Positions 1 to 8,297 of a stretch of 64,000 bases of DNA are shown here, one piece after another (the first letter of the stretch is position 1; every line of letters begins with the position of its first letter). The notes beneath the pieces were generated by a model that was not told the origin of the DNA, did not search any database, and saw only the letters and a list, made by a program, of their open reading frames with translations. The stretch is taken from contig JACQXX010000088.1 in assembly GCA_016208495.1 (NCBI GenBank), positions 16,471-80,470 of the forward strand, read 5' to 3'. The translations under genes were made by a program, and so were the position numbers. Source of the stretch: Acidobacteriota bacterium (lineage in GTDB: Bacteria; Acidobacteriota; Blastocatellia; Chloracidobacteriales; Chloracidobacteriaceae).

Positions 1-1960
1 GATAAAACTGCTGGCGGACGGGGTCGGCTTCGCCCAGAACGTGGTATTTGTTTAAAAAGCTGCTCATGGTTTGAGCAATCTGGAAGGCATATTTGGCAAT
101 TTGGGCCGGCTCCAGAAATTCAGCCGCCTGAACCAGAACTTCATTCAACTGGAGCGAAAGACTGGTCAATCCCCAGAAAAACTGGCCGTCTTCACCAGTA
201 AAGAAGGTTTGGAGCTTTTCAGGATTGGCTTTTAACACTGACAGCGGGTCGTCGGTGGAAATTCCACGGCGATTGGCTTTGCGATAAATGCTGTTGATTC
301 GGACAGCGGCAAATTGCAGGTAAATGCCGGTCTCGCCCTGTTCTTTGAGGGCTTCTTTAAAGTCAAAAGCAATCACTGTTCCACGGGTGTATTTGAGCAG
401 AAAGTATCGGAGCGCACCAACGGCCACTGTGTGGGCCATGGCCTGTTGGGCTTCAGGAGATTTTTGCTCCTCGGGCGGCAGCGTCGCCTGATGCTCGGTC
501 ACGTGGACCAGCGCGCTGGTTTCCAGGCGGTCCAGCAGGTCATCGGCTTTGACACCAAGTCCTTTGCGACCACTCATGCTCACAATGGTTCGTTTGCGTT
601 CCTCTTCGTCCAGTTCAAACCCGAGCACATCGCAACTATTCGGAGTGAGCGCCACTTTTTCATAGCTCAGGTGGGCGCTTCGCTCAACGCGATGCGTATC
701 CATCTGATTGACCAGGGCCGCCAGAACACCTTTTTTGACATATTCCTGGGTATAGCTCTGGCCGACATCAATCACGTTAAAATAAGCCGAGCCATTGCCA
801 AATGCCGGTCGTGATGGAAGTTCTGCTGCGTTTTCTGGCACCGTCGGAGTTGTAATCCAGACCACTTTGCCGTCCGGGTAGGTATGAAACGGCTTGTAAT
901 GGAACTCAAGGTCAAGTTGCCCCAGCTTCCAGAGATGGTAGGCAATATCTTTCCCCGTGTAGTTGACCGTGCCGTTTGATCGAACCAGGATTTTGTCGGC
1001 ATCGTGTTCTGATTCTTCGTCTGGCGTGGTCTCTGTCTGATCGGCTTTCATTACCCAGCAGCCCTGATTCCGGCCACTGGTTTCATAAATAATTGAACCT
1101 GAAGCTTTTAATCGCTCGAAAGCTGCATCCCAGAGGTGCATGTGCAGGACTTCGCTTTCACGCGGCATCACGTCATAGCGAATCCCTAGCCGTTCCATTG
1201 TGTCGAGGTGGCATTGCAGAACGCGCATCGCCACATAATCGGCAATCCCGGCAATTTCACCCTGGCCGGATTCAATTTCGTGGAGCACCTTTTCACGCAG
1301 CTTTTTTCGTTCGGGGTCCGCTTCGTAAAACTGGCCAACCCGGGCATAGAGGTCCCAGCAGTAGTAATCAAATTTGCCTTGGATTTGCTGAATATCCGCC
1401 AGCGATTTTTCTTCCAGAAACACAAAGCCGATGACGACATCCACCACCTGCACGCCGGTATTATCAATGTAATTCTGGGTCTCGACGTCTTCACCACAGG
1501 CTTTCAGCAGCCGAACGAGCGTGTCGCCAAGCACTGCATTGCGGATGTGACCAATGTGAGCGGCTTTATTGGGGTTGACGCTGGTGTGTTCGACGATGAG
1601 TTTCCCGCCGATTTGTGGTTGGAGCGGCGGCTCGCCTTCTGGGGAGAGGCTGCGCAAAAACACTTCGTCGCGCTTGAGAAAGAAATTGAGATACCCGGCC
1701 CCGGCGACTTCAACCCGGTCAAGTTCGGGCAGGTCCAGAACGTCAGTTTTGAGCTGTTCGGCCAGTTGACGTGGGTTGTGCTTGGTGCCGGTGGCCTGTT
1801 TGAGTTGTTTGGCGAGTTCAAACGCCAGTGGCGCTGCCAGATCACCCAGTTCCAGCTTGGGCGGGTGTTCCAGCACGATGGTCGGCAGGCTCAGGTGAAA
1901 GTGTTTCTGGATGCTGTCTGAAAGCCTGGCGCGCAGTTTTTCCTGGATATGCAAAAACAT
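1..1960 (-). CDS. argS: arginyl-tRNA synthetase, 3' end outside window
   Basis: Charges tRNA-Arg with arginine in the cytoplasm (class I synthetase). The minus strand is open from an ATG at 1960 to the window edge, giving about 653 residues. The N-terminal tRNA-binding region leads into the HIGH signature, seen as AHIGHIRN near residue 134 after a VNPNKA stretch. The KMSKS-equivalent loop reads MSGRKG near residue 461, a degenerate form common in ArgS, and a helical anticodon-binding domain follows. The family's C-terminus is not reached, so a few tens of residues probably lie to the left. No strong ribosome binding site precedes the ATG. An AGTCAGT array and a dispersed element lie directly upstream. 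Reading frames on the plus strand across this span are shadows. Identity is very likely. Confidence 0.93.
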   Translation of the reverse strand, partial: MFLHIQEKLRARLSDSIQKHFHLSLPTIVLEHPPKLELGDLAAPLAFELAKQLKQATGTKHNPRQLAEQLKTDVLDLPELDRVEVAGAGYLNFFLKRDEVFLRSLSPEGEPPLQPQIGGKLIVEHTSVNPNKAAHIGHIRNAVLGDTLVRLLKACGEDVETQNYIDNTGVQVVDVVIGFVFLEEKSLADIQQIQGKFDYYCWDLYARVGQFYEADPERKKLREKVLHEIESGQGEIAGIADYVAMRVLQCHLDTMERLGIRYDVMPRESEVLHMHLWDAAFERLKASGSIIYETSGRNQGCWVMKADQTETTPDEESEHDADKILVRSNGTVNYTGKDIAYHLWKLGQLDLEFHYKPFHTYPDGKVVWITTPTVPENAAELPSRPAFGNGSAYFNVIDVGQSYTQEYVKKGVLAALVNQMDTHRVERSAHLSYEKVALTPNSCDVLGFELDEEERKRTIVSMSGRKGLGVKADDLLDRLETSALVHVTEHQATLPPEEQKSPEAQQAMAHTVAVGALRYFLLKYTRGTVIAFDFKEALKEQGETGIYLQFAAVRINSIYRKANRRGISTDDPLSVLKANPEKLQTFFTGEDGQFFWGLTSLSLQLNEVLVQAAEFLEPAQIAKYAFQIAQTMSSFLNKYHVLGEADPVRQQFY

Positions 1961-1998
1961 AGACTTCTTCGTCCGTAGTCAGTAGTCAGTAGTCAGTA

Positions 1999-2278
1999 AT
2001 GCCAGTTAAGGTTTGAAGTGGTGGTTGGTCCTCATCCCCGTTGGGATGGAGCGAGGTGAGCCGGTGGTCAGCGTCGCTTTGGACGCGCCACCACCGGATG
2101 TGGGTCAGTTCCAGGTTACCCCCGCCCGGCCAACCGCCGCCATAGGCGGCGGCTGGCCGGGCGGGAAAAAGGTAGGGAATGATCCGAATTCCCAGGGCTC
2201 GAAGACTCGCCCTGGGCTACGAGCCGTCACCTACTTCGTAGGTTAAAAACCAAAACTGCTTCAACCCTTAATTCACAT
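1999..2278. repeat. dispersed hairpin-rich element, copy 1 (about 280 bp)
   Basis: This element also occurs at 31619-31918. The left end is ATGCCAGTTAA (1999-2009); the right end TTAATTCACAT (2268-2278) is a decayed inverted copy of it. Inside are a GGTGGT/ACCACC stem, a long GC-rich palindrome (2121-2165, 21-bp arms around ATA with one mismatch), a CCCAGGGC/GCCCTGGG hairpin near 2188-2214, and a small ACCTAC-TTC-GTAGGT hairpin (2229-2243). AGTCAGT units abut the left end. A short open frame crosses it, but the two copies are not in the same frame at the 5' side, so coding is unlikely. It fills most of the gap between argS and the cyclophilin gene. Confidence 0.85.
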
Positions 2279-2477
2279 CAGTCGTCAGAGATGGAAATGA
2301 AGCCCGCTTTTATAGCTTACTTGGCAGTGGCGAACAAGCACATGTGGAGTACGGCGGCTTTGCAATCTGGCAACTTGACGCCGCAAGTTCAACTCTCTTA
2401 AATGTGTACCGTCACTTTTCAAATGCTACGTCACGCCGTAGCACTCCCAAATATTATGTTGCTCAGAGGTTGAAACT

Positions 2478-3212
2478 ATGCGAACGCTACTGTGTGCCGG
2501 AATGTGTGTCTTTGTCGTGTTGGTTGGATGTGGTGGGTCGGGGATGGCGCAAAACCAGAAATTGCAAAAGCGCCAGCCGCCAGCCGAAAAGGCCGCACCG
2601 CCAGCGCAACAGCCGCCGTCAAAGAAACCGGTGAAAAAAAATCCAGCTCCACCTCCGGCGCTGACAAAGCCCAAGCCAAGCCTGGTGGAAGAACTGAGCC
2701 CAAAGCAGCTTGAAAATCTGCAGGCCGTGATTGAAACCTCAATGGGGAACATCACGCTTGAGTTTTTTGGACAGGTGGCACCCAACCACGTGCGCCAGTT
2801 TTTGCGGCTGGCTGACCAGGGGTATTACAACGGGACGACCTTTAGCCGGATTGTCAAAGGGTTTGTGATCCAGGGAGGCAATGCCGGAACGTGGCTTGAT
2901 ACCAACCCAAATCAGAAGGTGGATTTTGCAACACCAACTCTGAAAGGGGAATTCAGTGTGATTCCCCACGAACGAGGCACTCTTTCGATGGCTCGGGCAG
3001 GCGATGATGAAAATAGCGCCACCACCCATTTTTTCATCTGTCTGGGGCGACAATCATCGCTCGATGGAAAATACAGCGCGTTTGGACGGGTGATTGAAGG
3101 AATGGACGTGGTTGATGCGATTGCCGCCGTCAAAATCAAAGGTGGTACTGAAGAACCCGAAGACCGGGTCGAGGTGAAGGCCATTCGGATCATTTTCCCA
3201 CCGGAAAAATGA
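2478..3212 (+). CDS. exported cyclophilin-type peptidyl-prolyl isomerase (lipoprotein)
   Basis: Catalyses cis-trans isomerisation of prolyl bonds, probably on exported proteins. The 244 residues start with a hydrophobic segment ending in a lipobox-like LVGC (Cys18), followed by a Pro/Lys/Ala-rich linker to about residue 72 and a cyclophilin domain from about 85 to the end. Family signatures are visible: FSRIVKGFVIQGGN, then MARAGDDENSATTHFFI. The size matches an exported bacterial cyclophilin with a tether. AGAGG lies about 9 nt before the ATG. The stop TGA is the first three bases of a TGACAAGG tandem array, so the array begins exactly at the gene end. The gene is convergent with the lipoprotein gene at 3416. 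Confidence 0.9.
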   Translation: MRTLLCAGMCVFVVLVGCGGSGMAQNQKLQKRQPPAEKAAPPAQQPPSKKPVKKNPAPPPALTKPKPSLVEELSPKQLENLQAVIETSMGNITLEFFGQVAPNHVRQFLRLADQGYYNGTTFSRIVKGFVIQGGNAGTWLDTNPNQKVDFATPTLKGEFSVIPHERGTLSMARAGDDENSATTHFFICLGRQSSLDGKYSAFGRVIEGMDVVDAIAAVKIKGGTEEPEDRVEVKAIRIIFPPEK

Positions 3213-3243
3213 CAAGGTGACAAGGTGACAAGATGACAAAGTA
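3210..3243 (+). repeat. TGACAAGG tandem array, forward
   Basis: About four imperfect TGACAAGG/TGACAAGA units begin with the TGA stop of the cyclophilin gene. The same unit runs in the opposite direction at 3333-3418, so the two arrays face each other across the convergent intergenic region and could pair in DNA or RNA. Confidence 0.85.
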
Positions 3244-3332
3244 ACTTGATAGCCGGATGATAAAATGAACGGGAAACGGCTCACAAAACTGATTTGGCTG
3301 TGCTAAACCGTTGAAAGCAAGATGAGATTTTG

Positions 3333-3418
3333 TCACCCTGTCACTTGTCATCTTGTCAATTTGTCACTTGTCACTTGTCAATTTGTCACTTGTCACTTGT
3401 CAATTTGTCACCTTGTCA
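3333..3418 (-). repeat. TGACAAGG/TGACAAGT tandem array, reverse
   Basis: On the minus strand, units TGACAAGG, TGACAAAT and TGACAAGT repeat about ten times, starting with the TGA stop of the lipoprotein gene (3416-3418). Orientation is sense relative to that gene, as for the array on the other side of the gap. Confidence 0.85.
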
Positions 3419-4297
3419 CTTATTCAGGTACCGCTGCAGGGCTTCATTTTCCCAGTCAATCTGCCCGAGTACCGTTTCCCCAAAGATCAAATTCCGGCGA
3501 CCATATTTCAGCGGAAGAGTGAGTTTTTCACCAGCATCGCTTTCAAGCTGAACTTGTTCGTCTTCCTGCACGTGATAGCGTCCCCAAATCGCGGTGACGT
3601 TGCCTTCGCGAGTCGTGTAGGTATGAGGGTACTGGACTGATTTAAAGAAAAATCGGCCATTGGTGAAAAAGTAATACTTCATCGTGCTGCGAAGCTCACC
3701 CCATTCTGGGTGGTCCTTCACCACAATCGGAAAAGCCGACATCCAGTGGTAAAGCTGTTGATTGGTGAAAACAGTTGGCTGGCTGAAGATCCGACGAGGA
3801 TTGGGATCAGCGGGGACTTCGCCAACTGGGACCTGGGGCGGCTGGCTGGTCAATTTGGCAACTCGGATGCGTGCCCGCCATTGATCATCTTCTGACATCT
3901 GGGAGGTGTTGGCTGGTTTGGCCCCGGTGCCCGCCGTTTCTTCTGCGCCTGACACCTTTTCGAAGACGAGCGTGGCATTGGTGCCAGTCAAGGTCATTTG
4001 TGTTCCACGCAGTGAAACAAGATATTCACCTGGTGTGTCGCCTTCCGGTTCAAATCGGAGGGTTGTCCCACGAACCACATACCGGCCTGTTTCACGCACC
4101 GGGGTATTTTCGACCACGATTTCAGCGCTGTACCGGCCATCCGGTAACAAAAGAATGGTCATTTTCATCTGTTCGGTTTCAGCAACCCATTGTCCGACCA
4201 GACTATTTTGCGCAGCGGCGGGTTCGACACCGCAGGCAACCAGCAAAAATAGGGTGAGCACTATCAGCACGAGGCGGGAAACGAACGTGTCAGCCAT
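3416..4297 (-). CDS. predicted lipoprotein of unknown function
   Basis: Not recognised as a named family. From the ATG at 4297 (GGAG six nt upstream) the protein has 293 residues. A further in-frame ATG at 4324 lacks a binding site. The N-terminus is a hydrophobic segment ending LLVAC, a lipobox, so an outer-membrane or periplasmic lipoprotein is likely. The first mature half (LVGQWVAETEQMKM, then GRYSAEIVV and GRYVVRGTTLRF) has the repeated GxW/GRY beta-strand look of lipocalin-like or DUF-type small barrels. The second half is a distinct Trp/Tyr-rich region. The stop codon is part of the TGACAAGG array. The MarR gene lies just upstream on the same strand, 48 bp away, so co-transcription is possible. 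Confidence 0.75.
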   Translation of the reverse strand: MADTFVSRLVLIVLTLFLLVACGVEPAAAQNSLVGQWVAETEQMKMTILLLPDGRYSAEIVVENTPVRETGRYVVRGTTLRFEPEGDTPGEYLVSLRGTQMTLTGTNATLVFEKVSGAEETAGTGAKPANTSQMSEDDQWRARIRVAKLTSQPPQVPVGEVPADPNPRRIFSQPTVFTNQQLYHWMSAFPIVVKDHPEWGELRSTMKYYFFTNGRFFFKSVQYPHTYTTREGNVTAIWGRYHVQEDEQVQLESDAGEKLTLPLKYGRRNLIFGETVLGQIDWENEALQRYLNK

Positions 4298-4345
4298 AAT
4301 CTTCTCCGATTGGGACTGAGCCAATCAGAATGAGAGCTGGCTCAG

Positions 4346-4780
4346 TTAAGTAGATTTGAATTCAAGGTGTTCCAGCGTGGCCAGTGTCAGTTCCAGGGCA
4401 GTTCGGTCAGCTTCGTTCAACTGGGCAAACAGTTCAGTTTCAATTTTCTCTGCTGCCGCAAGCCACGATTTCAGCCGTTTTTTGGCTTCTTTGTGCAAAT
4501 AGACCCGTTGTACTCGACGATCTGCCGGATCCGCGATGCGTTCGACCAGTTTGAGTTCGATCATGCGCTGGATAAACCGGGTCATGGTGGTTGAATCAAA
4601 CCCAAGCTCGTCGGCCAGTTCACCAATTGTGGATGCATTGCGGTGGTTGAGCGCACTGAGCACCAGAAGCTGGACTGGGGTTACTCCTACATCGCGACAT
4701 CGGCGCTCATAATGGCTCATGATTTTTCGAGAAATTCGCGCAATGCGAAATGAAGCTTGATCTGAGACTTTGTCAGTCAT
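4346..4780 (-). CDS. MarR-family transcriptional regulator
   Basis: A 144-residue winged-helix DNA-binding repressor or activator. The central segment shows the MarR pattern: LSALNHRNASTIGELADELGF as helix-turn-helix entry, STMTRFIQRM as the recognition helix, and ADRRVQRVYLHKEAKK as the wing (residues about 40-110). It usually binds as a dimer and responds to small ligands, but the ligand cannot be told from sequence. No Shine-Dalgarno sequence precedes the ATG; instead the start codon directly abuts a GAATGAAGAATTGAGAA repeat module, an arrangement also seen at the flippase and ADOP genes. The lipoprotein gene follows 48 bp downstream and is a plausible co-transcribed partner. Confidence 0.9.
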   Translation of the reverse strand: MTDKVSDQASFRIARISRKIMSHYERRCRDVGVTPVQLLVLSALNHRNASTIGELADELGFDSTTMTRFIQRMIELKLVERIADPADRRVQRVYLHKEAKKRLKSWLAAAEKIETELFAQLNEADRTALELTLATLEHLEFKST

Positions 4781-4951
4781 TTTTGAATGAAGAATTGAGA
4801 ACTGAGAATGAAAAAAGTGGTTAGTGGTTAGTGGTTAGTGGCTAGTGGTTAGTGGTTGGTGGTTAGTGGTTAGTGGTTAGTGGTTAGTGGTTGGCATCTG
4901 AGGCTTGGAGCTTGGAACCTATTGATTTCTAACCACTAACCACCAACCACT
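4781..4951. repeat. composite GGTTAGTG / GAATGAAG repeat block
   Basis: Starting at the MarR ATG are GAATGAAGAATTGAGAACTGAGAATG, then about ten GGTTAGTG units (4813-4892), a short unique core, and the inverted unit AACCACTAACC before the stop of the TPR gene. The whole intergenic gap is made of these units. The same combination returns at 22665-22727 and 50214-50245. Confidence 0.85.
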
Positions 4952-4955
4952 TTCT

Positions 4956-6794
4956 TCATTCTTCATTCTGCTTTGCTGCTGGACGTTCCTTGCCTTCAAG
5001 TGCCTGCTTATAGGCGCCATTTGGAACATCCCCGATAGCAATTGCCTGGGAATAGGCTTCGATGGCGCTTTCACGCAGTTCAGCAAAATCATAAATGCGG
5101 CCAATCAGGAAATAGGCTTGCGAAACCAGCCATTTTTCTTCAGCCGAGGCAAGTGAGATTGCCTGCCGGTACATTTCGACGGTGTGGGCGAGTCGTTCTT
5201 CCTGGGCGGCAATCCGGTCACCTTCTTCAACATTTTCGTCCAATTCATCTTTTGAAGGCGTGTTGCTCAGGATTTGAGCCAGGCCAAAGACAGCACGGGC
5301 ATTTTTCGGATCTTCTTTCAGGATGGCTTCCAAAATGGGTTTGGCATCCTTGTACTGACGCGTGCGAAGCAGGGCATCAGCATCCGTCAGTCGGCTGGCT
5401 ATGGTGGGTGCGGCAGGGAGGCTGCTGGTTTCACCCCGCCGTTTTTCAACCCGGGCCCGTAATGTGCTGTTTTCTGCAACCCGCTTCTTTTCGCGTTCGA
5501 CGTCAAAGGAGGCAAGCATTTTTGGAATCAAATCGTCAATTTCCACGCCGACCCGTTCCAGTACGTCCATTTCTTCATAAAAATGGTAGGCCAGCACGGC
5601 TCCGCGCTCATAGGCGGTTCCAACATCATAGCGGGCATCTTCATCGCCATAGGGCTGGGTTTTGGTAGCGGCTCGTCGTCGAAGACGGGCTTCCGAGGCG
5701 CGAATGAGTGATTCGCGAACGATTTCATACACACTGCGCTGGAGCTGGCTGTCAACTCGATCTTTGTTTGGCAGGGTGTCTTTCACCATGACGATTTCAG
5801 GTCGTCTGAGGGCCACGGCCACACCCGAACGGGCCACAATTGGCTCCAGGACAAACCGCAACAGGGTGAGTCGAATGGCGGAAAGCGGTGGCGCTGTGTG
5901 TGGGCCAACCACCATCAGGTAATCATCACCTGCCCGGCGAAGGGTGATGGTATCAACCCCGTTCAGCACATCATTGCGGGTATAGACGCGGTTGGCGGGA
6001 CCAAGCAAGTCAGGCAATACAAACAGCCGTCGGACTCGATTCTGTGGCTTTTGCGGGGCGGGTTGTTCGGTTGGCTTCTTTTTATCGGCTGATTTGTCTT
6101 TCGATGGATCGGTATAGCCTGGCGATGTTTGGGCGTACCGGTCAGCCGGAGTCGAATCGGCTGGTAAGAGCAGAATTGGCCGGGTATGGAGCAGCGACAA
6201 AACCTCAACCATTTGGGTATCAACGGCTTCGATGAGCGAAAGCGCTGACTGTTGATACAATGGTAAATATTTAGGAATAAGTGATTTAACTGGGGTTTTA
6301 GTGTAAAACTCAGCGACCAGCGGTGCAAATTCAAAGAGTTCGTTGACATCGTTTGCCAGAAACTCGCGATCAGCCGGCGGAGTAAACGTCGGCGGAGCAC
6401 CAAGCACAAAAGCCAGTGCAATATAACCGGTTGCCTGTGCTTCGGGTTCACGTTCCAGTTGAACGTGAACTTTAAAAAAGCTCTGGAGCTTGATCAGGAG
6501 TTGCGGATCAATGGTACCCAGATCTTTGCGGAGTTGTGCCCGAACGCTACTGGGCGGCATGCCTGGGGTTTCAACGTCAAACCCAGCGGCATTGAGGGCG
6601 GCCATGACCACAAACATGCGTTCGTCTACGCCGACAAACGTGTTGTATTGCTGAAGCTCGCGAATAGATTCAACCAGTTTGGCAACCTGGGGGTCAGTTT
6701 GGGTTGGTTGGGAGGATGGTGGTTGTTGAGCCAGCAGGGACGCTGAACTCGTCAGAACACACAGGAGGAGGGCAAAACAAAGAGAAATACGCAT
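4956..6794 (-). CDS. exported TPR-repeat protein
   Basis: About 612 residues from the ATG at 6794 (AAGG five nt upstream); an ATG five codons earlier has no binding site. A signal peptide (MRISLCFALLLCVL, cleavage after LLAQ) leads into a Gln/Pro/Thr-rich linker. A long region follows with LRKDLG, LIPKYLPLYQQ and similar helical stretches plus a Lys-rich low-complexity segment. TPR motifs occupy the C-terminal 150 residues (TDADALLRTRQYKDAKPILEA, AYFLIGRIYDFAELRESAIEAY). This suggests a periplasmic scaffold, but function is unknown. The last residues, QNEE plus stop, are encoded by a CATTCTTCATTCT repeat read in reverse, so the C-terminal end was shaped by an intergenic repeat. Confidence 0.8.
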   Translation of the reverse strand: MRISLCFALLLCVLTSSASLLAQQPPSSQPTQTDPQVAKLVESIRELQQYNTFVGVDERMFVVMAALNAAGFDVETPGMPPSSVRAQLRKDLGTIDPQLLIKLQSFFKVHVQLEREPEAQATGYIALAFVLGAPPTFTPPADREFLANDVNELFEFAPLVAEFYTKTPVKSLIPKYLPLYQQSALSLIEAVDTQMVEVLSLLHTRPILLLPADSTPADRYAQTSPGYTDPSKDKSADKKKPTEQPAPQKPQNRVRRLFVLPDLLGPANRVYTRNDVLNGVDTITLRRAGDDYLMVVGPHTAPPLSAIRLTLLRFVLEPIVARSGVAVALRRPEIVMVKDTLPNKDRVDSQLQRSVYEIVRESLIRASEARLRRRAATKTQPYGDEDARYDVGTAYERGAVLAYHFYEEMDVLERVGVEIDDLIPKMLASFDVEREKKRVAENSTLRARVEKRRGETSSLPAAPTIASRLTDADALLRTRQYKDAKPILEAILKEDPKNARAVFGLAQILSNTPSKDELDENVEEGDRIAAQEERLAHTVEMYRQAISLASAEEKWLVSQAYFLIGRIYDFAELRESAIEAYSQAIAIGDVPNGAYKQALEGKERPAAKQNEE

Positions 6795-6825
6795 GGAAAC
6801 CTTGTACATCAGGGGTCAGGGGTCA

Positions 6826-6967
6826 GGGCACTTTCAAGGGATGAGGGATGAGGGATGAGGGATGAAAAAAATCCGATTGTCCCATTGTCACCTTGTCATC
6901 TGGTTCAGGGACTTTGAATTTATGTCCTTTATGTCCCTTATGTCCTTTTTTCCTGTCCCCCGGAACC
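6826..6967. repeat. composite repeat block: GGGATGA, TGACAAGG, GTCC units
   Basis: Between the TPR gene and the CapA gene lie GGGGTCA units, four GGGATGA units, a short TGACAAGG array in minus orientation (6884-6902), then TTTATGTCC units and CCCGGAACCC. It is a mosaic of modules found elsewhere in the window. The CapA stop TAG is made with the edge of the GGGTTCCGGG unit. Confidence 0.8.
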
Positions 6968-8098
6968 CTAAAACGAAATAGCTCCGTCGTCGCTGATCTT
7001 GACGCTTGTGTCGCCAAAATCGCTTTCAGACAGTTGTTTCACAATTGGAATAATGGCTTTGGTCGAATCAGCGAGTGGTCCGCCCGGTTTGATTTGCTTG
7101 AATGGATGGATTTTCCCACCTCGAAAAGCCCCGTCTTTGGGATCAATATGGACTTCCAAAATCATGGTTTTCCCAAGTTCTTCAGCCAGATTGAATTTGC
7201 CATAGGTGGCAAAATTGCCCAGGGAATAGGCAATGAGGCGATCTTTGTAAACTTCCATGCCCCGGCAGACGTGGGGCCCGTGTCCAATGACCAAATCGGC
7301 ACCGGCATCAATCACGGTCCGGGCAAACTTGCGGAGGTGTCCGCGGGTCTCGCCCAGAAAGATTTCCACCTGGTCTGGAACGTGCAGATTCGCTGTGCCT
7401 TCGGCACCGCCGTGGAACGAGACAATCACCAAATCGGCTTTTTTGGTGGCGTCCGTGACCACCCGGCGGGCAATTTCAATGTCGTTCACGTTGTAGGAAA
7501 CTGCGTTGGTGGCAAACCCGATAATGGCAATTTTGCGACCTTTGACCGTCATATAGGCGATGTCACCGATTTCACCAGCATGGGCAATGCCGAGTTCATC
7601 GAGTACCTTTTTGGAGCTGGCCATTCCCTGGGAACCAAAATCATTGGCGTGATTATTGGCCAGGCTCATGATGTCAATTCCAGCGTCTTTGAGATGTTTT
7701 CCATACCGGGTTGGCACTCGAAAGGCAAAGCAGCGGGTTGATTTGGGACCGCATTTTGTGGTGGTGCCGCCTTCGAGCATCGGGCCTTCGAGGTTCCCAA
7801 ATGCAAGGTCTGCCGTGGTCAGAATCGGTGTGGCTTCCTTGAGTAAATCAGCCCCATCGTTGGGCGGCAGCCCTGATTCATCCGGGTAGGTTGACCCCAA
7901 CATAATATCGCCCACACCCATAAACACGATGTTGGAAGCCGATGTCGCTGCCGGAGCCGGTTGGACTGGTGGTTCCTTCGGCGCTGGAGCCGGGGTTGAT
8001 GCTGGTGACTGAGCCGTGGTGGGTTGACCTTCGACCGTGCAGGCGACGACCAGTCCGAGAAAACAAAATCCAAGCGAAAGTAAAATTCGTGAGTTCAT
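6968..8098 (-). CDS. CapA-family metallophosphatase-like lipoprotein
   Basis: About 376 residues from the ATG at 8098 (GGA five nt upstream). The N-terminus MNSRILLSLGFCFLGLVVAC is a lipoprotein signal, followed by a Pro/Ala/Thr linker. The CapA/PgsA signature runs from about residue 55: FMGVGDIMLG, then ADLAFGNLEGP, FRVPTRYG, DIMSLANNHANDFG, VIGHGPHV and AYSLGNFATYGKF. These match the family first described in poly-gamma-glutamate capsule synthesis and related to calcineurin-like phosphatases. Many members lie outside capsule loci, and no pgsB/C genes are seen here, so the substrate is unknown. The stop codon TAG overlaps a GGGTTCCGGG repeat. Confidence 0.88.
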   Translation of the reverse strand: MNSRILLSLGFCFLGLVVACTVEGQPTTAQSPASTPAPAPKEPPVQPAPAATSASNIVFMGVGDIMLGSTYPDESGLPPNDGADLLKEATPILTTADLAFGNLEGPMLEGGTTTKCGPKSTRCFAFRVPTRYGKHLKDAGIDIMSLANNHANDFGSQGMASSKKVLDELGIAHAGEIGDIAYMTVKGRKIAIIGFATNAVSYNVNDIEIARRVVTDATKKADLVIVSFHGGAEGTANLHVPDQVEIFLGETRGHLRKFARTVIDAGADLVIGHGPHVCRGMEVYKDRLIAYSLGNFATYGKFNLAEELGKTMILEVHIDPKDGAFRGGKIHPFKQIKPGGPLADSTKAIIPIVKQLSESDFGDTSVKISDDGAISF

Positions 8099-8147
8099 AC
8101 AGTTCCAGTGGGAAGGCATTGGGCCGAGGGCATTGGGCTGAAAACCA

Positions 8148-8187
8148 GGGCTTGGGGCTGAGAAAACCAGGGCTCAGGGCCAAGCCC
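8148..8187 (-). terminator. hairpin downstream of the STAS gene
   Basis: GGGCTTGG pairs with CCAAGCCC and an inner CTGAG/CTCAG pair lies within, built from GGGCTGAGAAAACCAGG repeat units. It lies 110 bp after the STAS stop on the minus strand and has no clean U-run, so it may be a repeat-derived processing or attenuation hairpin rather than a classical terminator. Confidence 0.4.
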
Positions 8188-8297
8188 CAGGCCCGATGTC
8201 TTTACATTCATAAACACACAAACAGCGAGGCAGGAAAATATCTCCCAAGCCCCGCTGTCTTAGTCGCCGTGAAAATGAAATGTGATGCCTGGCGTGG

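Noticed and set aside
1208..1921. 237-residue plus-strand reading frame
   Set aside because: Lies entirely antisense to argS, which has clear synthetase motifs.
2013..2246. Small protein gene in the dispersed element, with a related frame in copy 2 (31638-31886)
   Set aside because: The C-terminal halves look alike only because the DNA is repeated; upstream the frames differ by an indel and there is no conserved start or ribosome site.
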